The notes beneath the pieces are model-generated. The model saw only the letters and a program-made list of their open reading frames with translations. It searched no databases and was not told where the DNA came from. A stretch of DNA of 64,000 bases from Lachnospiraceae bacterium (GTDB lineage: Bacteria > Bacillota > Clostridia > Lachnospirales > Lachnospiraceae): NCBI GenBank assembly GCA_009774245.1, contig VSNM01000022.1:9591-73590 (forward strand). The letters run 5' to 3'. Shown here piece by piece: positions 60,243 through 64,000 of this stretch. Position numbers and translations under genes: made by a program. How positions within the stretch are numbered: the first letter of the stretch is position 1; the number at the start of each line of letters is the position of its first letter.

Positions 60243-60479
60243 ATGGTTAAGAATAAAGTGGTTCTAAAAGAAAGAGATGCATGGAGTGATTTGGCAAATT
60301 TTATCGGAGAAATGGTAGCAAAGTATGCAGAAGCGATGGATTTGGATAGTTTGCCAGATCCGGATCATTATCTTCTCATGAAAAGAATTAAACAGCTGTA
60401 TGTTGAATTTTATAAACCGAAGAATATAGTAAAATTTAGAAATACAAAAATCTCTATTGAAAGAAAAGCTGTCGCATGA
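60243..60479 (+). CDS. small hypothetical protein of the mobile element (78 aa)
   Basis: ATG 60243 with AAAGGA 8 bases upstream; MVKNKVVLKERDAWSDLANFIGEMVA and a mainly helical, charged remainder. It follows the repA remnant and could be a real accessory gene. No motif recognised. An in-frame ATG at 60192 has no ribosome site. Confidence 0.55.
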   Translation: MVKNKVVLKERDAWSDLANFIGEMVAKYAEAMDLDSLPDPDHYLLMKRIKQLYVEFYKPKNIVKFRNTKISIERKAVA

Positions 60480-60552
60480 TATTATAACCGTAAAGACGGA
60501 TATTAAAATTGCAAAATACGGATACACATGAAATGTTGGTGGAGGAAAAATC

Positions 60553-60918
60553 ATGATTATCAGTGAAAGAATTTTTTATGTGATGGAGCAGAAGAAAATA
60601 ACGCAGTTGGAACTCTCAAGAAGAACTGGAATTGCAACGAGCAACATCAGTGACTGGAAAAAGAAAAAGACAAATCCAAAAGCGGATTGTTTGCTTTCAA
60701 TATGTGATGCATTAGATATTACTCCTGAACAGCTTTTAACAGGAAAAGGAATTGATCCGGATTATAAAGATACAGATATGGATTATGAAGTCACTAGGAC
60801 GGATATTAAGATTTTAAAACAGATACATAGTCTGGGTGATGAGCAGTATAAAAGACTGATGGCGTATATGAAGGCTTTGCAGAAGTTGGAACAGATGGAG
60901 AGCATTGTGGAGGAATAG
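60553..60918 (+). CDS. XRE-family transcriptional regulator
   Basis: 121 residues. N-terminal Cro/CI helix-turn-helix (IFYVMEQKKITQLELSRRTGIATSNISDWKKKKTNPKADCLLSICDALDITPEQLL) and a helical tail that may form dimers. Two bases before the KilA-N gene, so the two are co-transcribed. Ribosome site GGAGG before ATG 60553. Confidence 0.9.
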   Translation: MIISERIFYVMEQKKITQLELSRRTGIATSNISDWKKKKTNPKADCLLSICDALDITPEQLLTGKGIDPDYKDTDMDYEVTRTDIKILKQIHSLGDEQYKRLMAYMKALQKLEQMESIVEE

Positions 60919-60920
60919 AG

Positions 60921-61778
60921 ATGGCAAATAAAATAGTTAGGGAAACCATTCACGCAAAAGGAATTGATATTGGAATCTACACGAATGATTTTGAGAATGA
61001 ATATATTTCATTGACAGATATTGCGAAATACAGAAATGATAATGACCCAAGATTTGTTATTCAGAACTGGATGCGAAATAGAAATACAGTTGAGTTTTTA
61101 GCAGTTTGGGAAGAACTTCATAATCCAGATTTTAACCGTGTGCAATTCGAGGCGGTTAGAAGTGAGGCTGGATTAAACAGATTTGTTATGACACCTACTA
61201 AATGGATTGAACAGACAAATGCTATTGGAATAATGACGAAAGCTGGCAGGTACGGTGGAGGTACTTATGCACATAGCGATATTGCAATGGCATTTGCCAC
61301 ATGGATTTCTCCAGAATTCCAGTTGTATATTATGAAAGATTACCGCAGATTAAAGCAGGATGAAAATAGTCGGCTTTCATTGGATTGGAATTTGAACAGA
61401 GCTTTATCAAAGGTGAACTATCGTATTCACACGGATGCAGTAAAAGAAAATTTGATTCCACCAGAACTAACACCTGAACAGATTGTCTATACATATGCCA
61501 GTGAAGCAGATCTTTTAAATGTTGCTTTATTTGGACAAACTGCAAAGCAATGGAAGAATAACAATCCAAGCAAAAAGGGTAATGTGCGTGACGATGCAAA
61601 TTTAAATCAGTTATTGGTGTTGGCAAATATGGAGAGTTATAATGCTATTTTAATTGAGCAGGGGAAATCGCAATCAGAAAGAATTATATTGCTTAGAAAT
61701 TTGGCAATTAAGCAGATGGATACATTATCCAGCATCAATTTATCAGCGGTTTCTACACTCCCTGGAGGTGACATGTAA
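60921..61778 (+). CDS. KilA-N domain protein
   Basis: 285 residues. KilA-N core is visible: YISLTDIAKYRNDNDPRFVIQNWMRNRNTVEFLAVWEELHNPDFN, then GRYGGGTYAHSDIAMAFATWISPEFQLYIMKDYRRLK, split by a RSEAGLNRFVMTPTKWIEQT stretch. This domain is common in phage and mobile-element proteins and binds DNA. C-terminal half is helical with no known fold. Ends two bases before the recombinase TTG start. Confidence 0.88.
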   Translation: MANKIVRETIHAKGIDIGIYTNDFENEYISLTDIAKYRNDNDPRFVIQNWMRNRNTVEFLAVWEELHNPDFNRVQFEAVRSEAGLNRFVMTPTKWIEQTNAIGIMTKAGRYGGGTYAHSDIAMAFATWISPEFQLYIMKDYRRLKQDENSRLSLDWNLNRALSKVNYRIHTDAVKENLIPPELTPEQIVYTYASEADLLNVALFGQTAKQWKNNNPSKKGNVRDDANLNQLLVLANMESYNAILIEQGKSQSERIILLRNLAIKQMDTLSSINLSAVSTLPGGDM

Positions 61779-61779
61779 T

Positions 61780-63462
61780 TTGTTGAAAGAAAAAACCAAA
61801 GTATATTTATATACCCGTGTCTCAACAGCTATGCAGATAGATGGTTATTCACTGGAAGCACAGAAAACCAAAATGGAAGCCTTCTGTGACTATAATGAAT
61901 ATGAGATTGTTGGCGAGTATGAAGATGCAGGGAAATCCGGTAAATCCATAGAAGGAAGAATTGCATTTAATCAGATGATGGATGATATCAAATCGGGAAA
62001 AGATGAAGTATCTTATGTCCTTGTATTCAAGCTTTCCAGATTTGGCAGAAATGCAGCAGATGTACTTGCTACACTACAGGTGATGCAGGACTTTGGAGTT
62101 AATCTAATCTGTGTAGAGGATGGAATTGATTCATCTAAAGATGCCGGTAAGCTTATGATATCTGTGCTGTCAGCAGTGGCAGAGATTGAGCGTGAGAACA
62201 TTCGCGTTCAGACCATGGAAGGTAGGATGCAGAAAGCCAGGGAAGGCAAATGGAATGGTGGCTTTGCACCGTATGGATATTCACTTATTGATGGAAAACT
62301 GGAAGTCAATGAGGAAGAAGCAGTGGCTATCAGAACGATATTTGACCAATATGTAAATACGGATTTGGGAGCGAATGGAATTGCTAAGTATTTAGAAAAT
62401 CACGGAATCCATAAGATAGCCAGACAAAATGGTACCAATCCATTATTTGATGCGGCTCTTATCAGAAGAATTATTCAGAATCCGGTTTATAGTGGTAAAA
62501 TCTCTTATGGCAGGAGACGGACAGAAAAGGTTCATGGTACGAGGAATGAGTATAGGCAGGTAAGGAAGGATGACTACTTATTAGTAGATGGTTTGCACGA
62601 AGCTCTTGTATCAGAAGAAGTGTGGGAACAGGCACAGGTCAAAGTGGCTGCGCAGGCAAAAAAGTATGAAAAAGTCAATCGTGACAAAGGAGAAAAGATT
62701 CATCTTTTATCGGGAATTTTGAAATGTCCTGTCTGTGGCGCAGGAATGTATGGCAATAAGGCGATTAAGAAACGCAAGGATGGAAGCAATTATAAGGATT
62801 TTTATTACTATGGTTGCAAGCACCGCAATATGACCAGAGGCCATAAGTGTGATTACAGAAGACAGGTGAATGAAGAGATGTTGGACGTTGCTGTTGCAGA
62901 GGTGATCAGCAAGTTGGTTAGCAATCCTAAGTTCTCAGATTTAATCCGCAGCAAGATAAATATGGAAGTAGATACCAGTACACTGGATCAGGAGATAGCA
63001 AATTATGAGAAGCAATTAAGACAGCTATATCATAACAAAGATTCTATCTTGTCTGATATTGATTCTCTTGATTACGAGGATAAGCATTATCAACGAAGAA
63101 AAACAGATTTGGAGAACCGTTTGTACAAAACCTATGATAAAATAGAGGAAGCAGAGGAGCTGCTTGTATCTGCAAAAACCAAGAGACGTTCTCTGCTGGC
63201 AGATAAGATTACCGGAGATAATATCTACAAGGCACTCATTTTCTTTGATAAACTGTATGATAAAATGAATGAAGCAGAGAAACGAGAGTTTCTGTCACAG
63301 TTAGTGGATAATGTACAGATTTATGAAGAACGGAAAGAAAATGGTCAGTGGCTAAAATCCATAGAATTTAAGTTGCCGATTATAGAAAAAGAGTTTACAC
63401 TAAGTTTGGACAACGATGCGCAAAACGAGACTGTGGTGTTGATACAAAGGAAAGATACCTAG
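61780..63462 (+). CDS. large serine recombinase
   Basis: 560 residues from TTG 61780 (GGAGG about 11 bases upstream); the frame is open further upstream but that part overlaps the KilA-N gene. Resolvase domain with catalytic Ser15 in YTRVSTAMQ, and LSRFGRNAADVLATLQVM and ERENIRVQTMEGR; then the recombinase domain (APYGYSLIDGKLEVNEEEA); a zinc ribbon (CPVCGAGMYGN...GCKHRNMTRGHKC); and coiled coil. This is the integrase and excisionase of the element. Complete, so it could still act in trans. Confidence 0.95.
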   Translation: MLKEKTKVYLYTRVSTAMQIDGYSLEAQKTKMEAFCDYNEYEIVGEYEDAGKSGKSIEGRIAFNQMMDDIKSGKDEVSYVLVFKLSRFGRNAADVLATLQVMQDFGVNLICVEDGIDSSKDAGKLMISVLSAVAEIERENIRVQTMEGRMQKAREGKWNGGFAPYGYSLIDGKLEVNEEEAVAIRTIFDQYVNTDLGANGIAKYLENHGIHKIARQNGTNPLFDAALIRRIIQNPVYSGKISYGRRRTEKVHGTRNEYRQVRKDDYLLVDGLHEALVSEEVWEQAQVKVAAQAKKYEKVNRDKGEKIHLLSGILKCPVCGAGMYGNKAIKKRKDGSNYKDFYYYGCKHRNMTRGHKCDYRRQVNEEMLDVAVAEVISKLVSNPKFSDLIRSKINMEVDTSTLDQEIANYEKQLRQLYHNKDSILSDIDSLDYEDKHYQRRKTDLENRLYKTYDKIEEAEELLVSAKTKRRSLLADKITGDNIYKALIFFDKLYDKMNEAEKREFLSQLVDNVQIYEERKENGQWLKSIEFKLPIIEKEFTLSLDNDAQNETVVLIQRKDT

Positions 63463-63643
63463 AAATCCTTGAATTTACGCACTTTGTGACATTTTTCAGT
63501 TTTAACAAAATCGGTGAAAATCACAAGGAAAAGATACTTGTGAAGAAAGTAACCGTAGTTGTGGCATTAGACCTCGGTACGGGGAACACAAAAAATCCTG
63601 ATAATGAAAGTGAATAGAGAGCTATCAAATATAGTGATAGATT

Positions 63644-63678
63644 ATAGGGATGCTTGAGTGAGAGTGTCCCTATTTTTT
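63644..63678 (+). terminator. hairpin/terminator 1 upstream of the DUF6075-like gene
   Basis: ATAGGGA (63644-63650) pairs with TCCCTAT (63667-63673), followed by TTTTT. Confidence 0.6.
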
Positions 63679-63682
63679 ATAT

Positions 63683-63711
63683 AGGGCATTCCATAGTGGG
63701 ATGCTCTTTTC
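63683..63711 (+). terminator. hairpin/terminator 2 upstream of the DUF6075-like gene
   Basis: AGGGCATTCC (63683-63692) pairs with GGGATGCTCT (63698-63707), two G-U pairs, then TTTT. Confidence 0.6.
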
Positions 63712-63740
63712 AATTCAATTTTAAAAGGAGGAACTAAAAA

Positions 63741-64000
63741 ATGTCAAACACAGCGTTAAGAGCAGAGAAAGCGAAAGAGATTATTTTTATCAGCGATGCA
63801 CATGAAAAATTCTACTATGAGAAATTGAAAGAGGTCAGGTATCAGGACGTGTACCATAAAGCGCTTGTATATTGTCTTGGTATCAGCGATGACACGAGAA
63901 GAAATATTTACAGTATCTATGATTTTAAGACAGGCTGTGTAAAAACAGAGTGCCTGCATGAAGGCTGGCAGACCAGCGGGAGCGTGAAAGTAGTCAGGAT
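63741..64000 (+). CDS. DUF6075-like protein (partial, runs off right edge)
   Basis: ATG 63741 preceded by AAAGGAGG. The visible 86 residues (EKFYYEKLKEVRYQDVYHKALVYCLGISDDTRRNIYSIYDF, then TECLHEGWQTSGSVKVVR) match a small family found as cargo of clostridial integrative elements (DUF6075, as I recall). Function unknown. The gene continues beyond the window. Confidence 0.8.
   Translation, partial: MSNTALRAEKAKEIIFISDAHEKFYYEKLKEVRYQDVYHKALVYCLGISDDTRRNIYSIYDFKTGCVKTECLHEGWQTSGSVKVVR

Larger units (their letters stand above)
63463..63740. other. post-recombinase noncoding region with two hairpins
   Basis: 278 bases without a supported gene. It has the CACTTTGTGACA motif (63480-63491) just after the recombinase, and the two terminator-type hairpins described separately at 63644-63678 and 63683-63711. 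Confidence 0.55.

Noticed and set aside
1..64000. CRISPR array, rRNA operon or replication origin
   Set aside because: No regularly spaced direct repeats, no rRNA segments and no DnaA-box cluster were seen on reading the window.

Overview
The window looks like a chromosomal segment of an anaerobic Clostridia bacterium, most probably Lachnospiraceae. Supporting features are a class III (oxygen-sensitive) ribonucleotide reductase, strong AGGAGG ribosome sites with many TTGACA/TATAAT promoters, a lysine riboswitch before dapA, YerC, DUF1836, DUF6142-like and DUF6044-like proteins, and a clpC/radA neighbourhood. Genus cannot be fixed from the sequence alone. Most of the segment is moderately GC-rich and densely coding. 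From about 55.3 kb to the right end the DNA is clearly more AT-rich, with genes typical of mobile or acquired DNA.

Layout of the backbone: 0.1-5.5 kb carries a LacI regulator, a hybrid histidine kinase, a GT2 glycosyltransferase and a TPR lipoprotein. 5.5-12.4 kb carries nrdD (with a fused redoxin domain and paired NrdR-like boxes), pyrF-pyrE, two small membrane proteins and an M29-like aminopeptidase. 12.4-17.5 kb is a purE-purM-purN-purD operon followed by an SH3-domain membrane protein. 17.6-23.8 kb is a YtrA-type GntR regulator with clpC, a conserved hypothetical gene, radA and an M18 aminopeptidase. 23.8-26.0 kb is a BlaI/BlaR1-like repressor and sensor-peptidase pair with two clear operators. 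26.1-29.6 kb holds tRNA-Trp, an XRE/CheC-like/YihY operon and tRNA-Thr. 29.6-37.9 kb has a class A PBP, YigZ, a SpoIID-like protein, typA, an SSB-like protein and a CobO-like protein. 38-41.7 kb is the lysine riboswitch, dapA, dapB, a eukaryotic-type hisA and a LytM-like protein. 41.7-49.9 kb has YerC, DUF1836, an L,D-transpeptidase, an orphan substrate-binding lipoprotein, a 137-bp MITE-like palindrome with a 9-bp target duplication, pcrA and an FAD oxidoreductase. 50-55.2 kb has a radical SAM/SPASM protein, a DUF6044-like membrane protein and rlmD.

Accessory end: 55.3-58.5 kb is a compact AT-rich block of an endonuclease/exonuclease/phosphatase-fold protein, two aminoglycoside-phosphotransferase-fold kinases and a GNAT acetyltransferase. 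58.5-63.5 kb is a decayed mobilizable element: MobC without a relaxase, an oriT-like hairpin region, a broken RepA_N initiator gene, an XRE/KilA-N pair and a large serine recombinase. A DUF6075-like cargo gene runs off the right end.

The most interesting points are the fused NrdD with its NrdR-like promoter, the MITE-like element with target duplication, the two-operator BlaI/BlaR1 control region, the 16-bp typA terminator that buries the ribosome site of the next gene, the orphan CheC operon, and the kinase/acetyltransferase island next to a relaxase-less mobile element. I did not find a CRISPR array or a complete, clearly new defence system.
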